DNA of 64,000 nucleotides from CAZFGK01 sp964518635 (GTDB lineage Bacteria > Zixibacteria > MSB-5A5 > GN15 > FEB-12). This document shows positions 23,065-31,081 of this stretch, piece by piece. The notes under the pieces were generated by a model that was given only the letters and a program-made list of their open reading frames with translations, had not been told where the DNA came from and searched no databases. Where the stretch lies: contig CAZFGK010000017.1 in the NCBI GenBank assembly GCA_964518635.1, positions 1 to 64,000 on the forward strand, in the 5' to 3' direction. Made by a program: the position numbers and the translations under genes. Numbering within the stretch: the stretch's first letter is position 1; the number at the start of each line of letters is the position of its first letter.

Positions 23065-24334
23065 GAATTCCTCGTTCTGTCGGGTCGTTGGATAGTTGTG
23101 CGGCTGGAAGAGTCATCACAAAAACAGTCTCGCCGGGGCGAGAAGATTCCAGCCAGATCGATCCCCTATGATACTCTTCAACGATTCGTTTGACGAGGGT
23201 CAAACCCATCCCCCATCCACGTTTTTTCGTGGTGAACCCGGCGCGAAAGATTTTCCGCTGTGCGGCAACCGGTATGCCGCTCCCATTGTCGATGACTTCA
23301 ATCTGAATTTTTCCTTTGGTCTCTGCATTGCAGCTGATTCTCACTTGCACTAGACCGACCCGAGGATCGACTGCCTGCAGTGCATTCTTGATGAGATTTT
23401 CAAGAACCCAGCCGAAGAGTTCACGATTCAGAAGAACCTGTGGTACCGCTTCCGACAAGATTTCGAGCTTTGCACCCTGCCCCTCAAAGGGGAGTCGGCG
23501 GCGATAGTATTCGATGGCAGTAACAATTATTTCATTTACGTCGCACGGTTCAAGCTCCGGTTGTGAGCCGATGAGCCCGAATCTATTCGCGACCTGCTGC
23601 AAGCGGGTGACATCGACCGACATGTTTTCGGTTGTCTGATCAAGCAGTGTATCTAGTTCACGAGGATTGAGTTCCGTTCGATGTTCACGACTCATCAATT
23701 CAAGCCAACCAAGTAACGAGGAAATTGGTGTACCTAGTTGGTGCGCGGTCTCCTTTGCCATGCCGACCCAGATAAGACGTTCTTCACTCTTACGAATGCT
23801 CTGAAACCCGATAAGTCCAACAATCATGAATGCAACCACCACCCCGATTTCGATGAATGGCATTCTCTGCAACTGTCGAACAATCGCAGGATCTCCATAG
23901 CAGAGCGTGTTGATCTTCATCTTGCCGAAGTAGATCGGGAATGAACGATTGTCGGCGATGAGTTCTTGCGACAGTTGGGTGAGTTCATCAAGCGTGGCTT
24001 TGGTCGAATCTCCAGTGGCAATGTCAGGTACATTTCTCCATTGCACCGGTTTGAGATCATGATCGAGGACAATAATCGGAAATTCTGCTTTGACAATAAT
24101 CTCATCAAAGACGAACTGTAATTCGCTGCCGGTATCAGGAGCGTTGATCGCCAGTTCCCAGAGCTTCACATATTTTTCAACCTGTGAGCGGGTGTTCGCT
24201 TTGAGTTCGTCAATGAGACGGAATGAATACCAGATGAAAAATCCAGAGATTGCAACAATCCCGATGAGCATGAAGATTTTGAAAAGAGTAGACCGCCCAA
24301 GATAGAGCCGGTCGCTGACACGGCCGAACACCAT
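23057..24334 (-). CDS. porY: PorY-like membrane sensor histidine kinase
   Basis: 425 residues. Transmembrane helix 1 (about 17-39) and helix 2 (about 160-180) enclose a 120-residue periplasmic domain. The cytoplasmic kinase has H-box His198 in AKETAHQLGTPISSL, an N-box (NLIKNALQAV), DNGSGIP and KRGWGMGLTL. The KETAHQLGTP H-box and the coupling to a PglZ-type regulator (8-nt overlap) match the kinases that partner PorX. It is 6 bp from serS. The signal sensed by the periplasmic domain is unknown. The gene symbol is tentative, by context and motif. Confidence 0.78.
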   Translation of the reverse strand: MVFGRVSDRLYLGRSTLFKIFMLIGIVAISGFFIWYSFRLIDELKANTRSQVEKYVKLWELAINAPDTGSELQFVFDEIIVKAEFPIIVLDHDLKPVQWRNVPDIATGDSTKATLDELTQLSQELIADNRSFPIYFGKMKINTLCYGDPAIVRQLQRMPFIEIGVVVAFMIVGLIGFQSIRKSEERLIWVGMAKETAHQLGTPISSLLGWLELMSREHRTELNPRELDTLLDQTTENMSVDVTRLQQVANRFGLIGSQPELEPCDVNEIIVTAIEYYRRRLPFEGQGAKLEILSEAVPQVLLNRELFGWVLENLIKNALQAVDPRVGLVQVRISCNAETKGKIQIEVIDNGSGIPVAAQRKIFRAGFTTKKRGWGMGLTLVKRIVEEYHRGSIWLESSRPGETVFVMTLPAAQLSNDPTERGIHG

Positions 24335-24340
24335 GCTGCG

Positions 24341-25606
24341 TTAGCTCAGCTTTTCGAGTCCGCCCAGATACGGTCTGAGCACTTCTGGGATGACTACCGT
24401 CCCATCCGGCTGCTGGTAGTTTTCAAGAATCGCAGGAATCAGACGAGCCAGGGCAAGCCCACTTCCGTTCAGTGTATGCGGGAAATAGACTTCTTTGTTC
24501 TTGTTACGAACGCGGCATTTCATACGGCGTGCCTGAAAATCCTCGAAATTCGAGCAGGAGGAAATTTCAAGATATTTCCCGATCCCCGCACACCAGAGTT
24601 CAAGGTCGTAGCATTTTGCCGCTGCGAATGAAAGATCGCCGGTACAAAGAGAGAGCACACGATACGGCAGCTTGAGTCCGTGAAGAACTTTTTCTGCCTG
24701 CCTCACCAGTGACTCGAGTTCGTCGTAGGAGTTCTCCGGTTCAACAATCTTTACGATTTCTACTTTGTCGAACTGATGTACCCGAATCATTCCGCGGGTG
24801 TCTTTACCTGCCGCGCCAGCTTCACGACGAAAACAGGGGGTATAGCAGGCGTGCAAAATCGGCAACTGCTCTGATGCGAGAATCTCCTGCTTATACAGAT
24901 TTGTCACTGGTACTTCTGCCGTCGGAATCAGATAAAGGTCGTCATCCTTGAGGTGATACATATCCTCGGCGAGTTTGGGAAGCTGCCCCGTGCCGAACAT
25001 TGTATTGGGTGTGACCACATGCGGAACATTCACTTCGACAAAACCGGCTTCACGATGCAGATCGAGCATATAGGAGATCAAGGCACGTTGCAGACGTGCG
25101 CCATTTCCTTTGAGGACATAGAATCCCGATCCGCTGATCTTGGCGGCGGCATGCAGATCAAGAACGCCGAGTTTCTCACCAATTTCCCAATGCGGTAATA
25201 CGGTAAAAGATGGCTTCGGAATCTCCCCCCATTCCCGCACGACGACATTGGCTGATTCATCCATCCCACGCGGTACAGACTCGTGCGGCAGATTCGGAAA
25301 CCAGCTCTGTTTCTCTTCGAGGTCGGCTTCGATCAGGCGAATATGTTCGTCGAGCTCGGCGATTTTGTCCCCAACCTGACGCATCGAGGCGACCTCGGCA
25401 TCGGCATTTTCCCCCGCTTTTTTCTTCCGAGCGATTTCGGCAGTCGCTTTGTTCCGCTCCCCTTTGAGCTGTTCGCTTTGATGAAGCAATTCTCGCCGTT
25501 TCTGGTCGAGGGAGAGGATTTCATCGACGCTGGCGGTACTTTTTTTGGCAGCCACACCAGCGCGGACGAGGCCGGGATTATCGCGGATCAACTTCAAGTC
25601 GAGCAT
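24341..25606 (-). CDS. serS: Seryl-tRNA synthetase
   Basis: 421 residues, the standard class II SerRS length. A long N-terminal coiled coil binds tRNA-Ser (about 30-105, Lys/Glu-rich). Motif 2 is FRREAGAAGKDTRGMIRVHQF (broken here for length) and motif 3 ends in LNGSGLALARLI. It charges tRNA-Ser. The start ATG at 25606 has no ribosome binding site, and a strong promoter ends 8 nt before it (see the promoter entry). It heads the long leftward operon that ends at 13724. Confidence 0.97.
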   Translation of the reverse strand: MLDLKLIRDNPGLVRAGVAAKKSTASVDEILSLDQKRRELLHQSEQLKGERNKATAEIARKKKAGENADAEVASMRQVGDKIAELDEHIRLIEADLEEKQSWFPNLPHESVPRGMDESANVVVREWGEIPKPSFTVLPHWEIGEKLGVLDLHAAAKISGSGFYVLKGNGARLQRALISYMLDLHREAGFVEVNVPHVVTPNTMFGTGQLPKLAEDMYHLKDDDLYLIPTAEVPVTNLYKQEILASEQLPILHACYTPCFRREAGAAGKDTRGMIRVHQFDKVEIVKIVEPENSYDELESLVRQAEKVLHGLKLPYRVLSLCTGDLSFAAAKCYDLELWCAGIGKYLEISSCSNFEDFQARRMKCRVRNKNKEVYFPHTLNGSGLALARLIPAILENYQQPDGTVVIPEVLRPYLGGLEKLS

Positions 25607-25614
25607 AGGCTTGC

Positions 25615-25643
25615 ATTGTACGGGCTTCCGTTGTGCGTCGCAA
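25615..25643 (-). promoter_or_regulatory. serS promoter, leaderless geometry
   Basis: TTGCGA, 17-nt spacer, TACAAT on the minus strand. Only 8 nt lie between the -10 box and the ATG. A transcript starting 6-8 nt after the -10 would begin at or next to the ATG. No Shine-Dalgarno sequence is present. Confidence 0.6.
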
Positions 25644-25689
25644 CTGGAAAGGGGATGGAGGGGAGGGTGGGTCTATTCTACTCCCCCCC

Positions 25690-25718
25690 TTGCCAAACCG
25701 AGGGGGTTGCCGTATACT
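25690..25718 (+). promoter_or_regulatory. rpmB promoter
   Basis: TTGCCA, 17-nt spacer, TATACT. Both hexamers match 5 of 6 sigma-70 positions. The 5' leader would be about 95 nt and contains no clear structure. The divergent serS promoter lies 47 bp to the left. Confidence 0.6.
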
Positions 25719-25818
25719 CCCCGGCTCATTTCGGCTGAGGAGAGAACCAGATTCTGACTCCCCTCCGGCATGGAATGACACCCCAGACCCTGACTAGTAA
25801 CTCGTGTAAGGACTGACT

Positions 25819-26040
25819 ATGGCAAAGACCTGTGAATATTGCGGTAAGACCGTCCATTTTGGGAACACCGTCTCCCATGCCCATAACGTGACTTCAAGAC
25901 GCTGGAATCCGAATCTTCAGGAAGTCCGCGCCGTAGTCAATGGCGTCCCGAAACGGGTAAAGGTCTGCACCTCCTGCTTGAAGGCGGGAAAAGTCATCAA
26001 GCGTCCGCATATCAAAAAGACCGCCGCGACGCTCGCCTAG
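25819..26040 (+). CDS. rpmB: Large ribosomal subunit protein bL28
   Basis: 73 residues. It starts MAKTCEYCGK and has the bL28 pattern HAHNVTSRRWNPNLQ. Two Cys pairs (CEYC and CTSC) mark a zinc-binding variant of the protein. The site AAGGA is 7 nt before the ATG. It is a single-gene unit with its own promoter and a bidirectional terminator. Confidence 0.97.
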   Translation: MAKTCEYCGKTVHFGNTVSHAHNVTSRRWNPNLQEVRAVVNGVPKRVKVCTSCLKAGKVIKRPHIKKTAATLA

Positions 26041-26055
26041 TCCGAGAGAAATTTC

Positions 26056-26092
26056 AAAAGCCCGCTGGCGTTTTCGCGCCGACGGGCTTTTT
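26056..26092 (+). terminator. rpmB intrinsic terminator
   Basis: AAAAGCCCG/CGGGCTTTTT outer stem with a smaller GGCG/CGCC inside, 15 nt after the rpmB stop. A-tract and T-tract on both sides make it usable in both directions. Confidence 0.85.
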
Positions 26093-26118
26093 CATTGAAA
26101 AAAATGCTGGAAAAGAGA

Positions 26119-26148
26119 AACCGCCGGCGGGTAGGATAACCGGCGGTT
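26119..26148 (-). terminator. Candidate terminator of the dcw cluster
   Basis: Perfect 9-bp stem AACCGCCGG/CCGGCGGTT. On the minus strand it is followed by TCTCTTTTCC. It lies about 110 nt beyond the ftsZ stop and is the last of three hairpins in the ftsZ-rpmB interval. Confidence 0.5.
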
Positions 26149-26167
26149 CGGTGGAGGAACCAGAATC

Positions 26168-26189
26168 TAGAGCGGCACTCCCCGCTCTA
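26168..26189 (-). other. Stem-loop TAGAGCGG/CCGCTCTA
   Basis: Perfect 8-bp stem between ftsZ and rpmB. There is no U-tract on either strand, so it may be an mRNA 3' stabiliser. Confidence 0.4.
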
Positions 26190-26200
26190 TACTTTTGAAG

Positions 26201-26224
26201 CGGTGATCGCCTGCGCGATCACCG
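26201..26224 (+). terminator. Perfect 10-bp hairpin beside ftsZ
   Basis: CGGTGATCGC/GCGATCACCG with a 4-nt loop, followed on the plus strand by TTTTATTTTC. The orientation suits transcripts that read rightward past rpmB toward ftsZ, so it could protect ftsZ from antisense transcription. On the minus strand the U-tract is absent. Confidence 0.55.
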
Positions 26225-26259
26225 TTTTATTTTCAGTCTCACAGACATTCCCTCGCGGG

Positions 26260-27450
26260 CTACTTGCGACGTTCATCCAGTTTGCGAATGAATGCCGGCA
26301 CGCTGCGGTCCTCTTCGGAGAAGACCGGGATTTTGAATCGGGAGCCATTTCCATTCACATTCAGGCGATTCACAACCGGAACTTCATCCAGGGTATCGGC
26401 AAGCGGGGCGACCGCTTCCTGATAGACCGGAGTCGGCAGCGGGACCTGAATCGTGACTGGGACCTGAACATGGCGTGGTTCGCCAAGTCCGGTGGCGATG
26501 ACCGTGACCCGCATCTTGTTGGTCATAGTCGGATCGATCACCGCACCAAAGATAATGTTGGCATCTGCACCCGCCTCTTCATAGACCAGCGACGTAGCGG
26601 TGTTAACATCGAAGAGTGTCATATCTTCACCGCCGGTGACATTGATCAATACCCCTGATGCGCCACTAATAGAAACACGTTCGAGTAATGGAGAGGCAAT
26701 CGCCTGACGAGCAGCCATGATCGCTTTCTCCGGCCCTTCCCCATGACCGGTCCCCATGAGTGCATCCCCCATTTCGAGCATGACAGTACGGACATCAGCA
26801 AAGTCGCAGTTGACAAGACCCGGGATCGTAATCAATTCGGAGATTCCTTTGGTCGCCTGGTGAAGAACTTCATCGGCGGTTGCAAATGCTTCCACGAAAC
26901 TGGTGTTCTTGTCGACAATCTCGAGTAGTCGCTCATTCGGAATTGTAATGAGCGTGTCGACTTTTGATTTCAGTTCGGCAAGTCCGAGTTCGGCTCGTTC
27001 GATTCGCTTTCTTCCTTCAAAACGAAATGGCTTGGTGACAATCGCAACAGTCAGTGCGCCGGATGCTTTGGCAATCTCTGCCACCTGCGGAGCAGCTCCA
27101 GTACCCGTACCACCACCCATACCTGCTGTGATAAAGACTAAGTGCGGTCGGCCAATCGCTTCTTTGACTTCCGAGCGACTTTCTTCGACGGCTTTTTTGC
27201 CGACTTCCGGATTCGCACCTGCGCCAAGACCACTGGTGGTTTCGCGGCCGATCTGTACTCGCTTGGTAGCGAGTGACTGATCGAGAACCTGAGCATCGGT
27301 GTTGATCGCAATGAAATCGACACCTTTCAGTCCGTTCGCAATCATGCGATTGACTGCATTACCACCGCCGCCGCCAACACCTACTACCTTGATGTCGGCG
27401 TAGCCGACGTAGTCATTGGCGAGATTGAACTGATGACGTAATTCTGACAT
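26260..27450 (-). CDS. ftsZ: Cell division GTPase FtsZ
   Basis: 396 residues. The GTPase domain has GVGGGGGNAVNRM near 24-36, the tubulin signature GMGGGTGTGAAP (110-121) and the synergy loop NCDFADV (214-220). A variable linker precedes the conserved C-terminal peptide SVPAFIRK, which contacts FtsA and ZipA-type anchors. FtsZ assembles the Z ring. It is the last gene of the dcw cluster, 22 bp after ftsA, and converges on rpmB. Confidence 0.98.
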   Translation of the reverse strand: MSELRHQFNLANDYVGYADIKVVGVGGGGGNAVNRMIANGLKGVDFIAINTDAQVLDQSLATKRVQIGRETTSGLGAGANPEVGKKAVEESRSEVKEAIGRPHLVFITAGMGGGTGTGAAPQVAEIAKASGALTVAIVTKPFRFEGRKRIERAELGLAELKSKVDTLITIPNERLLEIVDKNTSFVEAFATADEVLHQATKGISELITIPGLVNCDFADVRTVMLEMGDALMGTGHGEGPEKAIMAARQAIASPLLERVSISGASGVLINVTGGEDMTLFDVNTATSLVYEEAGADANIIFGAVIDPTMTNKMRVTVIATGLGEPRHVQVPVTIQVPLPTPVYQEAVAPLADTLDEVPVVNRLNVNGNGSRFKIPVFSEEDRSVPAFIRKLDERRK

Positions 27451-27472
27451 ACCTGGTCCTCCTCTGACCTTT

Positions 27473-28687
27473 CTAAAAATATCTTCCTATCCATGTTTCT
27501 ACTCTTGTCATGATATTTCGCGCGCCCCGTTTTCCCGCCAGATCTGGCGGATGGGTCATCGCATAATGAAGCAGAGAGAGCATCGCCACTCCGCGCAGCG
27601 TGCCAAGTTCATCCGGTACGTGGGCAAAGCTGTCGATCTCGACCGTGCGAACGGGGAGATCAAACAATTCTTCGACCAGAGTTTCGATGCCGGGTAGTTG
27701 CGCAGTGCCGCCAGCGAGTAATATCCCGCCATTGATTCGCACCGGACCTAGTTCACGTTTCATCTCGCGAGCTACGAGCGAGAAAATTTCTTCAAGTCGG
27801 GCCTGCACAATAGCAATCACATCACCGCGCGTGGATTCACGCCCTGCAGTGCTGCTTGATGCCGCACTGACCTGCTCGGTCAGATCGCCGACCGATTCAT
27901 GCGCGGCTCCATAGGCGATCTTGATCTCTTCGGCATGATCAGGTGAAATTCTCAGACCGATTGCAAGATCATTGGTGATATCACGCCCACCAATGGGAAG
28001 AGACGACGTCGCCTGTATCGCGCCGTCGACGAGCATGATGACTTCGGTCAGATCAGCACCGATATCGACGATCACGCAGTTGCCGGTGCGGTCATGTGTT
28101 TTTGAAATTGTTGCACCAATCGCCACTCCCTGTACGACAAGGCGGTCGATTCCGACCGAGCATCTCTCGAATGCACGATAGAGATTTCTCGCACTGGTGA
28201 GCGAGGTCGTGACAATATGTGTTTCAACTTCGAGTCGTGATCCCGTCATCCCGATTGGATCGAGAATCCCCTGCTGGTCATCGACTGCATATCGCTGCGG
28301 AATGAGATGTACCACTTCCCGATCAGATGGAATTGTTATCGCCTTTGCCGAGGAATTCACACGCGCGACATCATCACGCGTGATCTCACGGTCGCCACGT
28401 CCGACGACAATCGCTCCGTTGCTGTTCAGCGAACGAATATGATCGCCGGAAAGTCCGAGGGTAACACGCTCGACGATAGTACCTGAAGTCAACTCAGCGT
28501 CTTTGATCGCTCGTTTTATCGCCCGCACGGTCTTGTCCATATCGACCACAACACCGCGCTTGAGCCCATCAGAAGGGGCGTGACCATGTCCGATGACATA
28601 TAACTCACCATGTGCGTCACGTTCAGCAACGGCGCAGATAATTTTTCCACTGCCAATTTCAATCGCGGCATGGAGATTACTGGACAT
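27473..28687 (-). CDS. ftsA: Cell division protein FtsA
   Basis: 404 residues from the ATG at 28687, chosen because GGAG lies 6 nt upstream and ftsQ ends 11 nt inside; the longer open frame to 28777 overlaps ftsQ and lacks support. Actin fold: AIEIGSGKIICAV phosphate-1 strand, SHS2 insertion, CVIVDIGADLTEV phosphate-2 and GGILLAGGTAQLPG adenosine motif. It tethers FtsZ to the membrane. The amphipathic C-terminal helix (TRVETWIGRYF) fits a membrane anchor. Confidence 0.96.
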   Translation of the reverse strand: MSSNLHAAIEIGSGKIICAVAERDAHGELYVIGHGHAPSDGLKRGVVVDMDKTVRAIKRAIKDAELTSGTIVERVTLGLSGDHIRSLNSNGAIVVGRGDREITRDDVARVNSSAKAITIPSDREVVHLIPQRYAVDDQQGILDPIGMTGSRLEVETHIVTTSLTSARNLYRAFERCSVGIDRLVVQGVAIGATISKTHDRTGNCVIVDIGADLTEVIMLVDGAIQATSSLPIGGRDITNDLAIGLRISPDHAEEIKIAYGAAHESVGDLTEQVSAASSSTAGRESTRGDVIAIVQARLEEIFSLVAREMKRELGPVRINGGILLAGGTAQLPGIETLVEELFDLPVRTVEIDSFAHVPDELGTLRGVAMLSLLHYAMTHPPDLAGKRGARNIMTRVETWIGRYF

Positions 28688-29648
28688 GTGACACTCCGGA
28701 CGGCTTTGTCTTGACCACTGATTTCGTTTTCTTTCCGGGAGAACTCTTTTTCGACTTCTTCCCTTTGGCAATCGCACTACCAGGTTTTTTTGCAGACGAT
28801 TTTACACTTGCTGGCTTTTGAGTCATGCTCGGCTTTGTTGCTGCATTCGCCAGTTGCATAGCAGATGGCTCGGCAATTGCGGCAATTGCAAATTGCGCAG
28901 CAACACTATCAACACGGGTCGAATCAGCGAGTGAATCGATCACCGGGACATACTGCACGATGGTGAGTCCATGACGGGCATCAAAACATTTGCCGCTATC
29001 ACCGGAAGGGCGTACGCCATGATAAAACGTCCGAAAGCGCTTCACTTCGTCGGCGAGATTTGCATGACTGACTCGCACGACTGCATCGATATCATCAAAT
29101 GTCGCTTCCAGATAGTCAGCAGTCGAAAAATCGATCTCGCGCAGGAGCGAATAACAACTCGTATCGGTTTCATGCAATGAAAGCAGTTCCGGAATCACCT
29201 GAAGCACGCGTAGATCACGACAGCGTTGATGCAAGGCACCAAGTGAGACACCGGTAAGAATTGGATGTTGCCAGTCATTTGAATTGGCTGGCGATTCAAC
29301 AATGCGCCCATCCGAAGTCAGTCCGCGCATCGTTCCATTCACCCGATCGACCGCAAAACAGGCAGGTGAGAAATGATTCGTGCGGATATCGAGTCGATTC
29401 GGCAGCGAATAGGTCAGTTCAACTCGCGCAACGCCACGTCGCGACATCAGGTCATTGGCGAGTTCTTCCGTCGGCTGCTTAGTGATTGGCTTCGAAGGAG
29501 ACAAACGATAGCGCGTTTCCCAATCATTGACCGCGGTTCCATCAAGGGTGACTGCCTGAAGATCGCACAGCTCACCATACTCGATGAATCCGATCAGGGA
29601 GAGACCGAGTACTGCGATCAAGGTGAGCACGAGCCAGAGTGATTTCAC
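28677..29648 (-). CDS. ftsQ: Cell division protein FtsQ with basic tail
   Basis: 323 residues. One transmembrane helix (about 3-21) precedes a periplasmic POTRA-like domain (LCDLQAVTLDGT..., about 28-95) and the FtsQ beta domain. FtsQ links early and late divisome proteins. The last about 50 residues are unusual: Ala/Lys/Ser/Pro-rich (SAKKPGSAIAKGKKSKKSSP), like a histone-H1-type basic tail, and should be periplasmic. The stop overlaps ftsA by 11 nt, and the start overlaps the murC stop (ATGA). FtsQ is often divergent, so the identity rests on both position and topology. Confidence 0.88.
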   Translation of the reverse strand: MKSLWLVLTLIAVLGLSLIGFIEYGELCDLQAVTLDGTAVNDWETRYRLSPSKPITKQPTEELANDLMSRRGVARVELTYSLPNRLDIRTNHFSPACFAVDRVNGTMRGLTSDGRIVESPANSNDWQHPILTGVSLGALHQRCRDLRVLQVIPELLSLHETDTSCYSLLREIDFSTADYLEATFDDIDAVVRVSHANLADEVKRFRTFYHGVRPSGDSGKCFDARHGLTIVQYVPVIDSLADSTRVDSVAAQFAIAAIAEPSAMQLANAATKPSMTQKPASVKSSAKKPGSAIAKGKKSKKSSPGKKTKSVVKTKPSGVSHVQ

Positions 29649-31081
29649 GCCAGCGTTGTCTTTCGAATAGTTTCAAGCAGCGGTTGCTTGAGATAGGTGA
29701 TCGAACCAGCCCCGATGAGCAGCACGGCATCCCCGCGCTTCAGATGTGGCACCACTGCAGCAATGGCATGATCTTTGGTACCCACGCAGGTAAATCTCTT
29801 TCCACCCTGTCGGACTGATTCATCTCGAATGATTTCAGAAGTCACTCCGGGAATTGCGACTTCACGAGCGGGATAGATATCTGTAAGGAAGACCTCATCA
29901 GCGATATCAAGCGCAGTCGCAAAGTCTTTGACGAAATCCCTCGTACGGGAATACAGATGTGGCTGGAAGACTGCGACAATTCGTCGACCGAGTGTCTCTT
30001 TCGCGGTAGTCAGCGTGGCGCGAATCTCAGTCGGGTGGTGGGCGTAGTCGTCGATGACCAGCACACTATTCTCTTCCCCGATAATTTCGAATCGACGGCC
30101 CACTCCGGTAAAGTCACGGAGAGCATCGGTAATCGTAAGAAATGGAATGTCCAATTCAAACGTAGCTGCAATCGCAGCGAGGGCATTCGCAACATTGTGT
30201 CGACCCGGCACTCGCAGGATGACTTCGCCGAGCGGATTGCCGCGACGGAAAACAGTGAACCGACTGCGTCCCATCTCATATTTGACATCTACAGCGCGAT
30301 AGTCGGCATCTACTGAAAATCCGAATGTGTGAGTAGGTCTTGCAATTTTCGAGCGAATCGAAGCAATGGCCGGATCATCCGCCGAGGCAATCACCGCGCC
30401 AAAAAATGGAACACGATTCATGTAGGTCAGAAATGATTCTTTGATTTCGTCAAAGTCGCGATAACAGTCGAGGTGATCCGCTTCGATATTCAGTACGACT
30501 GCCATCGAGGGGAACATCGCCAGAAATGATTTGTCGTATTCATCCGCTTCAGCTACAAGATACTGCCCACTTCCGAGAGTGGCTCCTGTGCCAAGTTCGG
30601 CAACGACTCCGCCCACAATCAGCGTCGGATTCTGATTCGCAACGCGGAGAATGCGTCCGATCATTGATGTCGTCGTGGTCTTGCCGTGTGTACCGGCGAT
30701 GCCGATGGAGAATTTTAATCGCATCAGTTCGCCGAGCATCTCGGCCCTTTTGATAACCGGAATACTGCGGCGTCGCGCTTCCACTACTTCGGGATTTGCT
30801 TCACCGACTGCAGAAGAGATCACGACGACATCGGCATCTGCGACCTGATCTGCCTGATGTGACGGATAGACTTCGACACCGATTTTTTCGAGATACTGCG
30901 TCATCTCGCTTGGAACAGCATCTGAACCACGAACTTGATAGCCCAGGTTGTGAAGAATTTCGGCGATGCCGGACATCCCCGCTCCGCCAATGCCGATGAA
31001 ATAGAGGCGTTGCATTTTGCCGAACATGCGTTCTCGCTCCGCGAATTGACGTGGTTCAATGAGAAGTGCGGTCTTGCTCAC
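29645..31081 (-). CDS. murC: UDP-N-acetylmuramate--L-alanine ligase
   Basis: 478 residues from a GTG at 31081 that overlaps the murG stop as GTGA and has AAGGGAG 7 nt upstream. The open frame runs on to 31129, but no site supports that start. Rossmann start YFIGIGGAGMSGIAEIL, ATP loop GTHGKTTTTSMIG, C-terminal domain with YAHHPTEIRATL. It adds L-Ala to UDP-MurNAc, the first amino acid step of the peptidoglycan stem. Confidence 0.96.
   Translation of the reverse strand: MSKTALLIEPRQFAERERMFGKMQRLYFIGIGGAGMSGIAEILHNLGYQVRGSDAVPSEMTQYLEKIGVEVYPSHQADQVADADVVVISSAVGEANPEVVEARRRSIPVIKRAEMLGELMRLKFSIGIAGTHGKTTTTSMIGRILRVANQNPTLIVGGVVAELGTGATLGSGQYLVAEADEYDKSFLAMFPSMAVVLNIEADHLDCYRDFDEIKESFLTYMNRVPFFGAVIASADDPAIASIRSKIARPTHTFGFSVDADYRAVDVKYEMGRSRFTVFRRGNPLGEVILRVPGRHNVANALAAIAATFELDIPFLTITDALRDFTGVGRRFEIIGEENSVLVIDDYAHHPTEIRATLTTAKETLGRRIVAVFQPHLYSRTRDFVKDFATALDIADEVFLTDIYPAREVAIPGVTSEIIRDESVRQGGKRFTCVGTKDHAIAAVVPHLKRGDAVLLIGAGSITYLKQPLLETIRKTTLA

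Noticed and set aside
25283..25738. Rightward open frame of 151 codons overlapping serS and its promoter
   Set aside because: Antisense to SerRS coiled-coil coding; no ribosome site and the rpmB promoter lies inside its end.
26203..26658. Rightward open frame inside ftsZ
   Set aside because: Mirrors the FtsZ C-terminal region and begins in the intergenic hairpin.
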